Positions 34,707 through 47,355 of a DNA stretch of 64,000 bases are shown here, in pieces. The notes under the pieces were generated by a model, which was not told where the DNA came from, searched no databases, and saw only the letters and a list, made by a program, of their open reading frames with translations. Location: positions 9,114,001-9,178,000 of the forward strand of contig NC_057765.1 of NCBI RefSeq assembly GCF_010389155.1, in the 5' to 3' direction. The stretch's first letter is position 1, and each line of letters opens with the position of its first letter. The position numbers and the translations under genes are program-made. Origin of the DNA: Erigeron canadensis. Lineage: Eukaryota > Streptophyta > Magnoliopsida > Asterales > Asteraceae.

Positions 34707-35553
34707 TTATTATAAAGGCAATAACATTGGTTAGCGTCTAGCAACACGCCAATGCTCTCGGAAATATTTAAGAATAGATTCTTAAATTGCCAATTTGAAA
34801 TGATTTAGTCTTTAATATCCCTTTGTTCAGATACCTTTGTTAATTATGAATATGGATCAATCTCATTTCATAATTTAACGATTATGTTTCTAATTTCTAC
34901 AATTAATTAAGATTACCAAATTAGTTAAGACCATCTTTTGAGTTCATTTGGGTGTGGCCACACAAACATCTTCGATTAATTAATGAGGGCGCCAAATGGT
35001 ATCATACTTCAGTTGCAAATTGAAGGAATAAATCATGTATTGACTACAAGTGTTTGGCCATGTCGTTTCTCAACATTTCTGAAAATAGCCCTTTATTACT
35101 GCCTTTTTCAGGACAGTATAGAACTATATCTAAAAATGCAATCCATACATGCATAACTCACTTTTATCTCAAGTCAAAGGATAAATAAAGTAACCATTTC
35201 ACGAATCTCATTTAATGACGCCGATCCAAAAATTGATAATTCGTTCTGTGGGGTAGGTCCAATATTCACCTTTTGAATATCATGTGAGTTTGGTACGATC
35301 CACCATTTTCAAAATATTCCTTTAAATATTTTCACCAATCTCTCACAATTGTCTTACTTTAATTATATTCCCATATAATTAATCGACAATGGACGTTTAG
35401 AATATATTTAACTAATATTCATGGATCTAAACATGCAAATATATGACACAACTATTATAAATATGAAACCACTTATACCGTGTATAAAAATTCATTTATT
35501 GAAAATAACAATTGTTTAACATCCCATTATCCAAATACGAATCGCAGTATAGC
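34707..35553 (-). other. 3' untranslated part of the copia element
   Basis: Between the RNase H stop and the polypurine tract; no frame recognised. Confidence 0.6.
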
Positions 35554-36260
35554 TTAGCAATATCTAAGACCTAAGCCTTTTGCATGCTTATTGAGCTTTC
35601 CCTTCGACAATGCCTTTCTAAAAGGATCCGCTAAGTTATAATCTGTGTGAACTTTGAGTAATTTGATTTCACGCGATTCGATTTGCTCACGAAGGTAGTG
35701 ATATCTCCTCTGGTAATGTCTGGCACCTTTTTGAACCCCAGGTTCATTGGCAATGACAATTGCTCCCGAATTGTCACAGTACAGATCCATAGGTGTATTA
35801 TTTGATGGCATTACATCAAGCCCAAAAATAAACTTTCTGATCCAGACAGCTTCCATGGCTGCATCCGAAGTAGCTATATACTTAGACTCTGTAGCAAACA
35901 TAGCAACGGTAGATTGTTTCTTGCTCTTCCAATCTACTGCACCTCCATTTAAAATGAAGACATATCCTGACTGAGATTTGGTATCATCCTTATCAGTCTG
36001 AAATCCAGCATCACTATATCCAGTGATAACGGCTAACTATATTTTGTAGCACGCATGTACTTAAGAATGTTCTTCACAGCAGTCCAATGATCTTCTTCGG
36101 GATTTTGCTGATAGCGGCTAACTATATTTTGCGCGAATGCAACATCAGGTCTAGTGCATCTTACCGCATACATGATAGAACTCACAGCCGAAGCATAAGG
36201 AATTCTTTCCATACGTTTCACCTCTTCAGGTGTAGAAGCACCGTTCTTGCTAGATAAATT
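35554..36260 (-). pseudogene. Copia RNase H and post-RT region
   Basis: At 36221-36033 the frame reads IPYASAVSSIMYAVRCTRPD and VKNILKYMRATKY, the link after reverse transcriptase. At 35901-35554 RNase H reads ATESKYIATSDAAMEAVWIR, DNSGAIVIANEP and YHYLREQI. A short duplicated stretch (GGCTAACTATATTTTG at about 36031 and 36117) has replaced sequence and broken the frame. RNase H would remove RNA from the RNA-DNA hybrid; this copy is disrupted. Confidence 0.88.
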
Positions 36261-36269
36261 AAGTCCTTC

Positions 36270-37015
36270 TTACATATTCAAATTCCCGCGCTTAGAATTT
36301 TCCATCTTGAATCTCTTCAAGATCGTATCTATATAAGCACTTTGACTTAATCCAATCAACCGTTTACTTCTATCTCTATAGATCTTGATTCCAAGTATAT
36401 ATGCCGCTTCACCTAAGTCTTTCATAGTGAAACACTTTCCAAGATAAGATTTCACGGCTTTCAACATTGGAATGTGATTTCCTATTATCAATAGGTCATC
36501 GACATACAAGACAAGGAAAGTAACATTACTCCCACTAGCTTTGCGATATACACATGGCTCATCAGGATTTTGAGCAAAACCAAACTTTTTGATCTCCTCA
36601 TCAATCCTTTTGTTCCAACTCCTTAATGCTTGCTTCAATTCATAAATGGACCTTTGAAGTTTGCACACTTTGTGGGGATGCTTTGGATCGACAAAACCTT
36701 CTGGTTGTACCATATAGACTTCCTCGTCTAGAAAACCATTCAAGAAAGCGGTTTTGACATCCTTTTGCCATATCTCAAAGTCATAGTACGCTGCTATGGC
36801 CAAGATGATCCTAATAGCTCTAATGTCCGCAACGGGAGAAATTATTTCCTCATAATCAACTCCAAAAAGTTGAGTATAACCTTTCGCCACAAGACGAGCT
36901 TTATAGGTGTGTACATTTCCATCCATGTCGGTCTTCTTCTTGAAGATCCATTTACACCCAATGGTTCTACCATTTGGTGGAAGATCAACCAAGCTCCAGA
37001 CTTGATTATCTTTCA
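36270..37015 (-). pseudogene. Copia reverse transcriptase
   Basis: An open frame of 240 codons reads GCKWIFKKKTDMDG, YKARLVAKGYTQ, KTAFLNGFLDEEVYM and the catalytic LYVDDLLIIG box with both Asp of YVDD kept. This domain copies element RNA into DNA. The frame is closed upstream near 36993 by a frameshift in the approach from integrase, and downstream at 36270. The domain is long and conserved, so decay is moderate, but no full polyprotein is possible. Confidence 0.93.
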
Positions 37016-37361
37016 GGATTTCATTTCCACATTCGCAGCTTCAAGCCATTTGTCAGATTTTGGATCTGATAATGCAGCATTGAAATTAGGAGTTTCATTC
37101 AAATCTCCTACTACATGCTCTTCAGATTCAACTATAAGATTTAATCTTTCACGAGCACGTATTGTCCTTGAGGACCAACGAAGTGGAATCGCTTCATCTT
37201 AAACTTGAAGTTCATCTAAAGATTCATTTCTTTGAACATCCCCCCCCCCCAAGTTGAAGATTGCTAGTATTTTTTTTGAAGTTGACACATCTTCTTGATT
37301 CTCATCAAGTTCAACAATCCTCCCATTGTCTTCTTGAGATATGAGTTTCTGTTCAAAAAAC

Positions 37362-38166
37362 TCAACAAATATATCGATGTACCTTGAAAGTGTTTTCCGT
37401 AGTAAAGTAGAAGTAGTAACCCATTGTTTCCTGTGGGTATCCTACGAAGATGCACTTAACAGATCTAGATTCAAGTTTGTCAGGCGTATCTCGTTTGATG
37501 AGTGTCTCACATCCCCAGACCTTTAAGTAAGACAACTTTGGAACATTTCCATGCCACAATTCATGCGGTATCTTGTCAACCTTCTTGGTTGGAATCATAT
37601 TGAGAATGCGAACAACAGTCTCTAGGGCATAATCCTTAAACAAAAAGGAAGATTTCTATGATTCACCATTGATCGAACCATTTCCAACAAGGTTCGATTC
37701 CTCCTCTCCGAAACACCATTATGTTGAGGAGTATATGGAGGAGTAAGCTGTTGAACTATTCCACAAGCTTTAAGATAATCTTTAAACTCTTGACTTAAGT
37801 ATTCACCACCTTGAGTTTTACTGAGTTGATTCTCCACTTCACTTTAAATTCCTTGAATGTTTCAAAGACTTAATGTTTATGCTTAATCAAATAAACATAA
37901 CCATAACGACTGAAATCATCCGTAAAAGTGACGAAGTAGCTAGCACCTCTCCTTGACACATGTCTAAATGGGCCACATACATCCGTATGTATTAGTCCAA
38001 GTAGCTCTTTAGCCCTTTCCTGTTTATTTGAAAAAGGTTTCCTTGTCATTTTGCCGGAAACACAAGATACACATTTTTCAAATGATTCATCATTTGTTTG
38101 TAAGACATCGTCCTTTTGAAGTCTTTCAATGCGTTTCTTGCAACATGAGCAAGACGACAATGTCAA
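37362..38166 (-). pseudogene. Copia integrase
   Basis: In order on the minus strand: the His-Cys zinc-finger region (CRLAHV in one frame, KKRIERLQKDDVL in the next, then CVSCVSGKMTRKPF); the core with LLGLIHTDVCGPF and FVTFTDDFSRYGYVYLI (first catalytic Asp in HTDV); TPQHNGVSERRNRTL (catalytic Glu in SERR); then ELWHGNVPKLSYLKVWGC and CIFVGYPQETMGY. Breaks at about 38130, 37850 and 37630 put these in three frames. Integrase would insert the cDNA in the nucleus. Confidence 0.9.
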
Positions 38167-38665
38167 AGATAAGTCGAGTCCAAATTGGGCTTGACTCGTT
38201 TGCTAATAGAATACATTGAATTATCCTTTGAATCACAACCACGCATATCAATTTCATAAATACCATCACAAGCAATAGCATCAAAATAATGAACATTATT
38301 TCGAAAAACTGAAATACCAATATCATTAAAAACATTAATGAATCCGTTGTTTTTCAACAAAGAAACTGAAATAAAACCTCTAGTAATAGAAGGCACATAA
38401 TGAGAATTGTTCAAAACAATCATTAAACCATTAGGTAACACCAAATGATAATCGCTTATTTCTTCTACAGCTGTTGTAGGCCATTTTCCACGAACAGTTG
38501 TAAAGATCCTGGCTTCAATTTCTTTCTCCTTCTAAGCCCCTGTAAAGAATTACAGATATGAGTACCACACCCAGTGTCGTAAACCCATGAATTACGCTTA
38601 GAAAATGAATATAATTCAATAGTGAAGATACCTGAAGTATTGGCCGAACCAGTCTGCTTCTTCAA
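38163..38665 (-). pseudogene. Copia aspartic protease and pre-integrase region
   Basis: The piece at 38665-38465 has the protease active site in SWVYDTGCGTHICNSLQG (DTG). The adjoining frame at 38444-38163 reads NNSHYVPSITRGFISVSLL and SKRVKPNLDSTYL, normal for the segment between protease and integrase. A frameshift lies near 38450-38465. Confidence 0.88.
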
Positions 38666-39510
38666 CTCAGCAAGATACTTTGAACAATTCCGCTTCTAAT
38701 GTCCCACTTCATTACAGTGATAACAAGGTAGATTCTTAGCGGGATGTTCCTTTTTCGCTGGAGGGGTCTTCTTAGGTTTAGGAGCAGCAATTTGCTTTCC
38801 TTTACCATCAGCCTTGCCCTTTCCCTTCGGTTGATTCGATTTTTGGATCCTTCCCCCTTGATCGTGAGAACTTGGGGTGTAGCCGATTTCTTTGGAAGCT
38901 TCTTTTCATACTCATTTGCCATGGCATGAAGTTCAGCAATGGTTTTATTCATGCTATGCATAGTATAATTGCGCACGAAATCCTCAAAGTCCTTAATTAA
39001 AGACTTGAGAATCATGCTAATTGTAATAGGCTGCGGATAAGCATAATTCAACCTTTCTAGTTGCTCAAAATACCTCTTCATCTTGAGGATATGAGGACTG
39101 ACTGGTGTTCCCTGCTCGTGTCGCAAGTCATGAAATTGATCAACTAGGTCGAACAACTCCACTCCAGCTTGCTTTTCGCACAAAAACTTGAGTTCAGTGA
39201 GCATATCACATGGAAATGAATGCTTAAATTTCTTTTGAAGGTCAACATTCATGCTTCCCAACATCAGACAAGCAACCTCATTGTATTTATCATACGCAGC
39301 AGCATAATCCGCCAATTCTTCATTAGAAGCATTGGGACCGGGAGCAACGGGTCTCTGCTCTTCAAGGACTTGGTATTTCTTTTCAGCTCTTAAATTAATC
39401 CTTACCTGACGATACCAATCATTGAAGTTTGGTCCAGAAAGTTTTTCTATTTCCAGCATCGACCTAAAAGCCGATTGATGTATGTTTTGAGTAGGATTCG
39501 TTGTTGCCAT
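38662..39510 (-). pseudogene. Copia gag with zinc-knuckle region
   Basis: It starts MATTNPTQNIHQSAF and reads LEIEKLSGPNFNDWYRQVRI, the gag-polypeptide domain of copia elements, through FEDFVRNYTMHSMNKTIAEL. Near 38830 the frame shifts into an unrelated tail. In the proper frame a CCHC zinc knuckle, CYHCNEVGH then a TAG in place of an expected Trp codon, then KRNC, is found at about 38735-38690. Gag would form the particle and bind RNA. Confidence 0.92.
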
Positions 39511-41175
39511 TTACAAAACAAACAAAAGTTCAATTATCGGTATTTTCGATAATAATCCTTAAGAAATGTAATTTACCCTTGTTAAATTCATCTAACAAAT
39601 TACTTTCACTAAGGCTAGGATCCAACTTGACATACAATCATTTCATCAGTTGATCTGCTAGAAATGACGGTATTCAAAAGGTAATCGAGAATCGATAATT
39701 GCATTCATGCAACTCCTAGAAATATGGGACTTACAACAACACTGTAAAGGGGTATTAAGTGTTTTGTAAACATGTTTTGTCTCATTTTATGCCACGGGTC
39801 AAGGATCTCACCTCTTAACTCGTTTTAAGTCCCCCAATTAAGAACATGTAGATAGTCCACCGCTGATCTCACAACAGAGTGGTAATCTACCTTGAAGAGA
39901 TACAATTCGCCTACGGTCTCACGTAGGAGCGAAAAGCACTGACAAGTGTTTTTAGCAAAGTGGGTGGTATTGACTTAACTTTAACCAGGTAATGCATTTG
40001 ATGTGAATCAAAAGTTTATGTTTGAAGACTCAAGCATAATCTTCATAACATAATATTTAATAAAATCATTTGTATAGTCTTAACAACACAAGAGAGCTCG
40101 GTAGCTCCATTTGAACGCACAAAGAAGCGCAAGGGCAAAGGTTTGCGATGAACGCAATTAAAAACCCGCCCTTTTAGAAGGCTAGCGCACTCCGGCTTAT
40201 ACCTCTCTTAGAGTTTGTTCAAATGGATGAGCCAGTGTATCTCAAGGTTGTAAGACTCCAATTTTATTAATGAAATCTCTATTTCGATAGTTCTTAGTCA
40301 AGTTTATATTTTTCCAAGAAAACAATTTTGCATCACCTTTTAACAACTTATAAACATGCAAAATTAATAAACTTGCTAATTCCGAAATACTTAATCATGT
40401 AACAAGTTAAGGTGGACGACCTAAACATGGTCACTATGGTTCATGCATATGTTTAAACCCGGCTCCCCCATCCGAAGAAGAGGACCAGATACATCAAGTT
40501 ACCTTGATTGCGTAAGCCTTTAAACAATTTTAATTACCAAATAATTATCACATAAACACATAAACATGCTGACTGGAAATTTCCAGCAGCTTTACAACCA
40601 GTTTAGACCTGTTTATGGTCTGATTCAGCTTTCAGCCACAACCACAAAGTTTTAGCCCTATGGGTTGATCATCTACTATCCAAAGCATGACTTCTAACTC
40701 ATTACAGATTATTTTATATGAAGTTTTTAGTGAACTGTCGCAAATCAAGAAAATCACATGAAAAATTCACATAGTCACACAATTATCTAATAATTAACCC
40801 TAATTATTGGATCATCATGCTTTGTAAAAATATATCTCTATATATTCAGTAAAATCACAATTAATTTTGCATGAATTCCTTGTGATTTTACTATTATTTA
40901 ACAACTTGAAATAATTAAGATACACGTAACATGCAATTCATATCACATAAATCATGTCAATTTACAATTCAAAACTTGCTTGAGGGTTTCAATCATCCAT
41001 TGAATTAGGTTAAATTAATTAAACAAAAAACCCTAATTTTTATTTAATTAAAACCGATTTTTAATTATTTAAAATAAGAAAACAACTTTTAATTATTTAA
41101 CAATTAATTAAAAATCAACCAACCCTTAACCCCCCCTTCAAGTTTTGATCTTTGTAATTAATAGATCACATATGT
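39511..41175 (-). other. Leader of the copia element
   Basis: Long untranslated region between the primer site and gag, with no frame of note. Confidence 0.7.
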
Positions 41176-41188
41176 GGCCTGATACCAC
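41176..41188 (-). promoter_or_regulatory. Primer binding site of the copia element
   Basis: On the minus strand the LTR end CTAACA is followed by GTGGTATCAGGCC, an initiator tRNA-Met type site. Confidence 0.88.
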
Positions 41189-41685
41189 TGTTAGAATATA
41201 AGCATATAATCATACATATAATCACGAGTAAGCGCAACGGAAGAATCGAAAACAAATATGCAATCAAATTAATTAACAAAGAAGAGAATTAAGATGTGTA
41301 CCTTATGCAAAGCTCCAATAAATAATAATAATAATGATACTATTATTATGATTTACCGTATGCTAGCACCCCGATTACAAACCGAACAACCTTTTGTTAC
41401 TATCCCTAAAACTTAAAAACCGAAAATCCCTTTGGAAGAGGGAGTTTGGCCGAACCAAGAAAGAGGGAGAAAGAGGAGAGAATTTGCTATGTGAAGGTAT
41501 GAAAAAACCCTTGAATTAAGCCTCTATTTATAGGGAATAATTAGGGTTTTGTTTCTTGGTGATCAAGTTTAATCAAGGACTAAAAAAGCCTCTCAAAAAC
41601 CGGCCCCCTTATAGGAATTAAGGTCCAACACCAATTTCCTAATTTCACATTTTAATCCTCCTCTTTAATTAATTAAATACAATTA
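41189..41685 (-). repeat. 5' LTR of the copia element, first part
   Basis: TGTTAGAATATAAGC onward, matching 33985 onward; cut at AATTA by the gypsy insertion and resumed at 60241. Confidence 0.92.
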
Positions 41686-44616
41686 TGTGACAACCGTCAT
41701 CTGAGCGTATTTTCCCGATGTACTTTTCTGACTGTCTTTAGTTCTTTCAGTTCATGTACGCGACTTTATAACTAGAATATGTATTTTTAGGGCGTGAAAG
41801 TCGTTAGTCTGTAAGGCATTATTAACGGAACGAGTAGACTTGTGTTTCTATTGAGACTTTACGAGCATTTAGACTTTAGAAAAATTGCACGTGGACTCGA
41901 GAACAGGATGAATACTAGTTGTCTTGATGGAAATGCCAAATTAAATGAAATACTTAAAATTTAATCAATTAAAGATTTAATAAACAAATATGGTCATGTT
42001 TATATCCGTTAGAAATCTATTGAAAAGTTAAATTTAAGTATGTCGATGATATGAATTTACGAGTCTTAAGTCTTCGTGAATGATCGAGTCAAATGAGATT
42101 TGGGAGGGTCAAAGCTAGTCAATTTCAGTCAAAGCTAGGGTATGGGAGTAAACAAAACCCTAAACTCCTTCCCATTTTCCTCTCATTCTCACAAACACCC
42201 CTCTCTCTCTTCTCCCTCTCTTCCTAGCCGCCCCTCTCCCTCTCTCTCTCCGATTCTCGGCCGCCAGCCGCCATCCACCACCATATATCACTGCTTGCCG
42301 CCGTAAACCACCACCACTTCTCACCTTTAATTTATCTTCATCTTATTTTCTTTTACTTTTGGGTAAGATTTATTTAGATCTTTGAATTTAAATGATTTTC
42401 TTCATCAAAAATCACAAGATTTCTTATATATATATATAAATCGGTTATATATATAAGTGTTTATATATATACGAATTTTTCTATCTATATATATATACAC
42501 ATATTTTCGGCTATATACCTTCTTCTCCTTCTAAATTCAACTTTTGTTGAGACATATATATATATAAATCGGATGAGTATGTATTTATATACTTAGATCC
42601 GAAATTAATTTTTGATAAATGCATTTTTATTTCGGTTATAGATCTTAAAATGTTTTAGATCCGATTTTCTTGACAAAATTACTTGTTATTCGGTTGTATA
42701 TATATCTATATAAATATATAGATCCGATTTCTTGGCTAAAAATATATATATTTCGGGTATATGTTTGGGTGTTTAAGTTTAGATCCGAGAATCTTGAGCC
42801 GAAAACCCTTGAATCCGAAAAGTTTAGCACCGAAATCCTCTAAATCCGTAAACTTTTGGTCCGAAATCTTTGATCATGGTAAGATTTGATGTTGTAATGC
42901 GATTTTTGGTTCTAGTTCATGTTTTTATAAACCGAAAATTATTAAATCCGAAAATATGTATGATATATATTTGTTCTTGGTTAAATCTAGCATAGATTCG
43001 GGTTGTAAAATGATTTGGATTGTGTATCGTGTTGGATCTAGCATAGACTTGTTCTTGATTCTTGGGTCGGTCAACCGTTGGTTAACGCCGGTCAAACCGG
43101 CCAGAAAACATTTTTGGCTTCAAAAATTGTTTTGTTTTGTGTTTGTTATTTAGATCTAATGTTTGTAAGTTGTTTTCTTGCCGGTCAACGCTGGTCAAAC
43201 ATGTCGTAAAATGTATTTTGGGTTTAAAGTTAATTTTGGGGATTAATTAGCAATTCTTGGTCAAAATTTTGATTAGTCTTCTTATTGGTCAAAGTCAAAA
43301 TTGATTTAGGTTTTTGGTCAAAAGTCAAAACTAAAGTTTTCTTGGTCAAAGTGAAAGTATAATTGGATCCAAAATGACATGAAATCGGAAGTTAACATGG
43401 ACATTGGACCTAAGTATATATATATACAGATTAATTAAAATGGACAATTTTATATATATATACAAGGACTAATTTAATAAGAACATATGTATATGTATAT
43501 ACATAATACAAAGATCAATGGACTCGAAAAGACCAAATAAATTATACATTGGTATAATAATAATCAATGACATTGATATAAACATTAAAATATGATTTTA
43601 TTTGAAAGGAGTATTTCTTTTCGACAATTTATAAGAACAAATGAGACTATTATTAAATATTATGACGTTGACGAGATATAATGGCATTTCCTAAGACACT
43701 AGTATGGGATATGGACTTGTACAATTAAGTAAGTACTCACTGGGTGACTTGTGGACAATGTAGGACTTTTGGACAGATAGTGTTCGTGTTTCAGGTGTAC
43801 TTAATTGTTCATGTTCGTTGACTCTATGGTGCTTATACTTAAGCTGCTTTCAGGTGAGTTTCGTAGCCCCTCTTTTTACAAGTTTTGGGGTGAAAAGTAT
43901 ACTTGTTCTTTTAAACAAATTTGTCGATTTCTGTTTATGTTCAATATTGAGCCTGTGCGTATAGAGTTACTTATGCCATTTGACGTGCTACTGTCTTGTT
44001 GTATGTGTGTGATTATGTGTTTGTTGTTGTGCTTATTTGACGTACTTTTTGTGTGTATTGGGGACTTGAGACTTTGGACTAAGGCAGGTACCGTAAGGCC
44101 GGACTTTGAAACATTGAGACTTTGAGGTCTCTCAGACTTTAAGACTTGTGACTTTGAGATTTGGACTTGAGACTTGAGTACTTTGACTTATATGGCGTAA
44201 CTCTGCTCACTATATATTGAACAAATACTTATTTTGATTTAAAAGAATCGACAAAAGACTTATTTCTTTGACTAGACTTTTTGACAAAAACCTACGAACT
44301 CACCAACCTTTGTGTTGACACGTTTTAGTATACTTTTTAGGTACTCAGGCTCATCAAGGATAAGGACTTTTATGCTAGGACTGGACTTCGGAGATTTATG
44401 CTCTATTACTGATGTCAGACTTTAAGGCTACATGCCTTAGACTATACCGTTTAATGACTTATTGTATTAAGTTGTTCTATCATCATTATGACTTTGAACT
44501 CATGTTTTGGGAATATATTTATTATATTCTATTTCATTTAGATGTATCTATGCAATTCCATGTCGTGCTGTACTTTTCATGACACCTCATGTTTCCGCCA
44601 ACGGTGGGGTGTTACA
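41686..44616 (+). repeat. 5' LTR of the gypsy element
   Basis: 2,931 bp, TGTGACAACC…GTGTTACA, complete. It includes a CT-rich stretch (42190-42250), AT microsatellites (42425-42730) and many GACTTTGAGACTT-type repeats near 44060-44180. The ORF at 43805-44125 recurs in the other LTR copy and is not a supported gene. Confidence 0.93.
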
Positions 44617-44619
44617 GAA

Positions 44620-44630
44620 TGGTATCAGAG
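44620..44630 (+). promoter_or_regulatory. Primer binding site of the gypsy element
   Basis: TGGTATCAGAG, three bases after the LTR end; initiator tRNA-Met type. Confidence 0.9.
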
Positions 44631-45749
44631 ACGTGGTTGTAGGGAATTAGGTGGAAAAGCCTAGAGTATAACCTAAGAACCCTGTATAGCATTTACAATA
44701 GGAATTATAGATGCATTCTAGACGTGCTAACGTCACTTATATTTTGAGTTCAAGTATTATTGAGACTTATTATCTCCGTGCTTATTTTGACTATGGCTAT
44801 CACTTGGTGACTGTGTACTTGTGGTGACTGTGTGCTTTCAGTGTTATTGTGATTATTTATGTGTATTAGAGCAAGATGAAGTGATGGCGCTAACTAGTAT
44901 CGCATAGCGATAATCATAGAAAAGCATGATCAACTGTTCTATGATTACCGCCATGCCTTGTGACAGTTATTGAAATCAGTGATTGCACTGGTAGTGAGAG
45001 TGTGGTAGCTACCTTGGGCTGCTTAATGGGTGTTGGTTAGGTGGAGGGTTAGCCGCTGGTACACCCTGTATACATATCGAGCCAATACCTAGAGACCATA
45101 CCAGTACCGTGATCCGACCTTGCATTAGATGTACTAGGGGTGTGGAGGGTTAGCCGCTGGTACACTCTGTATACATACACCGCTAGTGCAACAGATGTAG
45201 GTGTTAGATTCGGACCACATTTTAACTGCGATATAAGATTATATATTAGTAGTGTATAGATATATATGTATTGCATTGACGTGGACTGCATGACTAGTTT
45301 AGGTTCTGGATAGCAACCCTTAGACCATTTAAGTTCTAAATAGCATCCCTTAGACCATTTAAGATCTAGATAGCATCCCTTAGACCATAAGACGAGAGAG
45401 CTTGCTGAGTGTAGTATGTAACATAGACATTGACATTTTCGAGCGCTTCTTCGCGTCTAACGTTCAAGAGATATACTAACGTGTGTGTATTAGCGATGAG
45501 ACGAGATCTACTTCGAACGGAGGCGATCCACGTGATTATTGTTGATGCATGTTGATGTGACAATAGCAACTTAGATTTGATATGTCGTTTAGATTGAGAC
45601 ATTATGTTAATTTATGTCATATCTATATATGTAATTGATAGATTATGGACTTTATGTTTTAGTAATGATCGATTACATGTTTTGGTGTTATATATATATG
45701 TGTGTTATGTATGATGTTTGTGGTGTAATATACAAGTACAAACATAATA
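44631..45749 (+). other. Gypsy leader with short tandem repeats
   Basis: GTGGAGGGTTAGCCGCTGGT occurs at 45041 and 45142. A 30-bp unit ending TAGACCATTTAAG or similar (TAGCATCCCTTAGACCATTT) is repeated three times at 45301-45390. No gene. Confidence 0.7.
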
Positions 45750-46134
45750 TGTGTTAGGATTCCTTAAGATGAAATACTTAGGAATATAACTAAGTCTTGT
45801 ATCTAACGAAGATAAGGTATATCTTCGTTAGAGGCAAACGAAGATAAACTTCGTTTGGTACAAACGAAGATTAACTTCGTTACATGGGCTGGGCAGCTAA
45901 GTTCGTAAGAACAAAGCCCAGCAAGCCCAGTTCGACCTGAACCATATATATACGAACGAATACCCTAAAATAAGGGATCACGTTCGACATACAAGTACAC
46001 CAGACACCTAAGTTTGTTCTATATCTTATAGAAACGAAAATAGCATAATACGGCTGATTATTTACTTGATAATTAGCGATATACCAGTTTACTAATCAAA
46101 CTAGTTATCTCGTGAGAATTCCGCACTCACGACA
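45750..46134. mobile_element. Probable solo LTR in the gypsy leader
   Basis: A 385-bp segment, TGTGTTAGGATTCC … CACTCACGACA, flanked by TAATA (45745-45749) and TAATC (46135-46139), a target duplication with one mismatch. It holds a TATA-like CCATATATATACG (45942) and inverted repeats around AACGAAGATAAACTTCGTT. It interrupts the start of gag. Ends are less certain than for 49449-49903. Confidence 0.5.
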
Positions 46135-46870
46135 TAATCATAGACGATCTCGAGAGCGATCTATAGCTATCGAGGGACTCACAATTATTCAAGTCGTCAA
46201 TGATGTCCTTGCACGAGATACCGAAAATGCGACGAATGAAGGGCCGACTTTTAATGAAGCAGAGGATGTGCAGTATGAGGAAACAGTGATACAGGAGATT
46301 GGGGAATACTATGAAGACGCTGACGAGAAAATACGTAATGGAAATGTACTAAGAGAGCCTATAAGTGGTGTGAGATATTTACTTGCAAAAACTTCAAGAT
46401 TGGTAGTGTACAAGATTTTGATGGCAGAAGTGGAGAAGTCAAGTTTATTAAAGGGTTAGATAGATGGAAGTTGTGATTGACATTAGTGGGTGTACTCCTG
46501 TTCAGAGGGTTATGTGACAAATTTCGTTATTTGGGATGTGCTGTCTTGGTGGAATGGTCAGTGTCGAGTCAGAAGCAGAGTAGTGGCTGAGGCGATGTCT
46601 TGGTATACTGTGAAGACACTAATGATGAGGAAGTTCTGTACAACAATTGGGCCGATAGATTTATATCGAGAACTTTTGGAGCATAAGATGATTGGTGTTG
46701 ATCATGTTAGTTACGCTACACGTTTCAATGAGTTGTCAAGGCTTGTCACATTTGGTTAATCCAGAGAGCTAAGGCATCGAGAAATTATCTTCGTGGGTTG
46801 ATCCCACAGGTTAGGTTGACTATGGCTGTTGTCCGTCCGCTTACCTTAGAAGAGGCTGTATTGAAGTCAA
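46135..46870 (+). pseudogene. Gypsy gag
   Basis: It begins in HNHRRSRERS-like sequence and runs through an acidic stretch to FTCKNFKIG and DFDGRSGEVKFIKGLDRW in a shifted frame (about 46370-46465). A further frame at 46490-46759 has DVLSWWNGQCRVRSRVVAEA and SYATRFNELSRLV. These are the standard plant gypsy gag landmarks. At least two frameshifts break it. The upstream end is disturbed by the probable solo LTR. Confidence 0.8.
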
Positions 46871-46939
46871 AATAAGAAACGGTCAAGTTCAAGATGCTAG
46901 AGGTCGTACTTACGTACTAAATGCAATAGAGACTCGTAG

Positions 46940-47355
46940 CGATTCGAATGTCGCTACAGGAACTTTTCTTTTGAATGATCCTAATGCTACTGTTCTTCGA
47001 CTCGAGAGATGAGTATAGTTTTGTCGTGACTAGTTTTGTTTCGTTTCCTTATTGAACATTAGACTGAGTCTTATACATACATACATATATATAGATATAG
47101 ATATATTGACGTACAAATGGTTACAGAGAGCTAGTTAAACTGGACCGGGTCATCCGTTTGTGCGACGATACTATGTACTGCAAAAATTAATATAATTCCC
47201 TTTTTAACTTTTGATTTAGAAGATTAAGTTCCAAAAGGTCATAACTTTTACCACTTATTTATCTTTATCATGCTCTTTGAGATATCAACGCTATGGTTTT
47301 TCTTTATAACCCACTTTCTTATTCCTACCTAATGGCGAGATACTAGAAGTTCAGT
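46940..47355 (+). pseudogene. Protease remnant and degraded spacer
   Basis: Near 46960-47040 NDPNATVL is followed by DEYSFVVTSF, which resembles the gypsy protease active-site region, but the expected DSG triplet is lost. From about 47060 to 47340 the sequence is AT-rich with no recognisable coding content. Confidence 0.5.

Noticed and set aside
43805..44125. About 105-codon frame repeated at 59430-59744
   Set aside because: It is conserved only because both copies are LTRs of the same element; no protein family resemblance.
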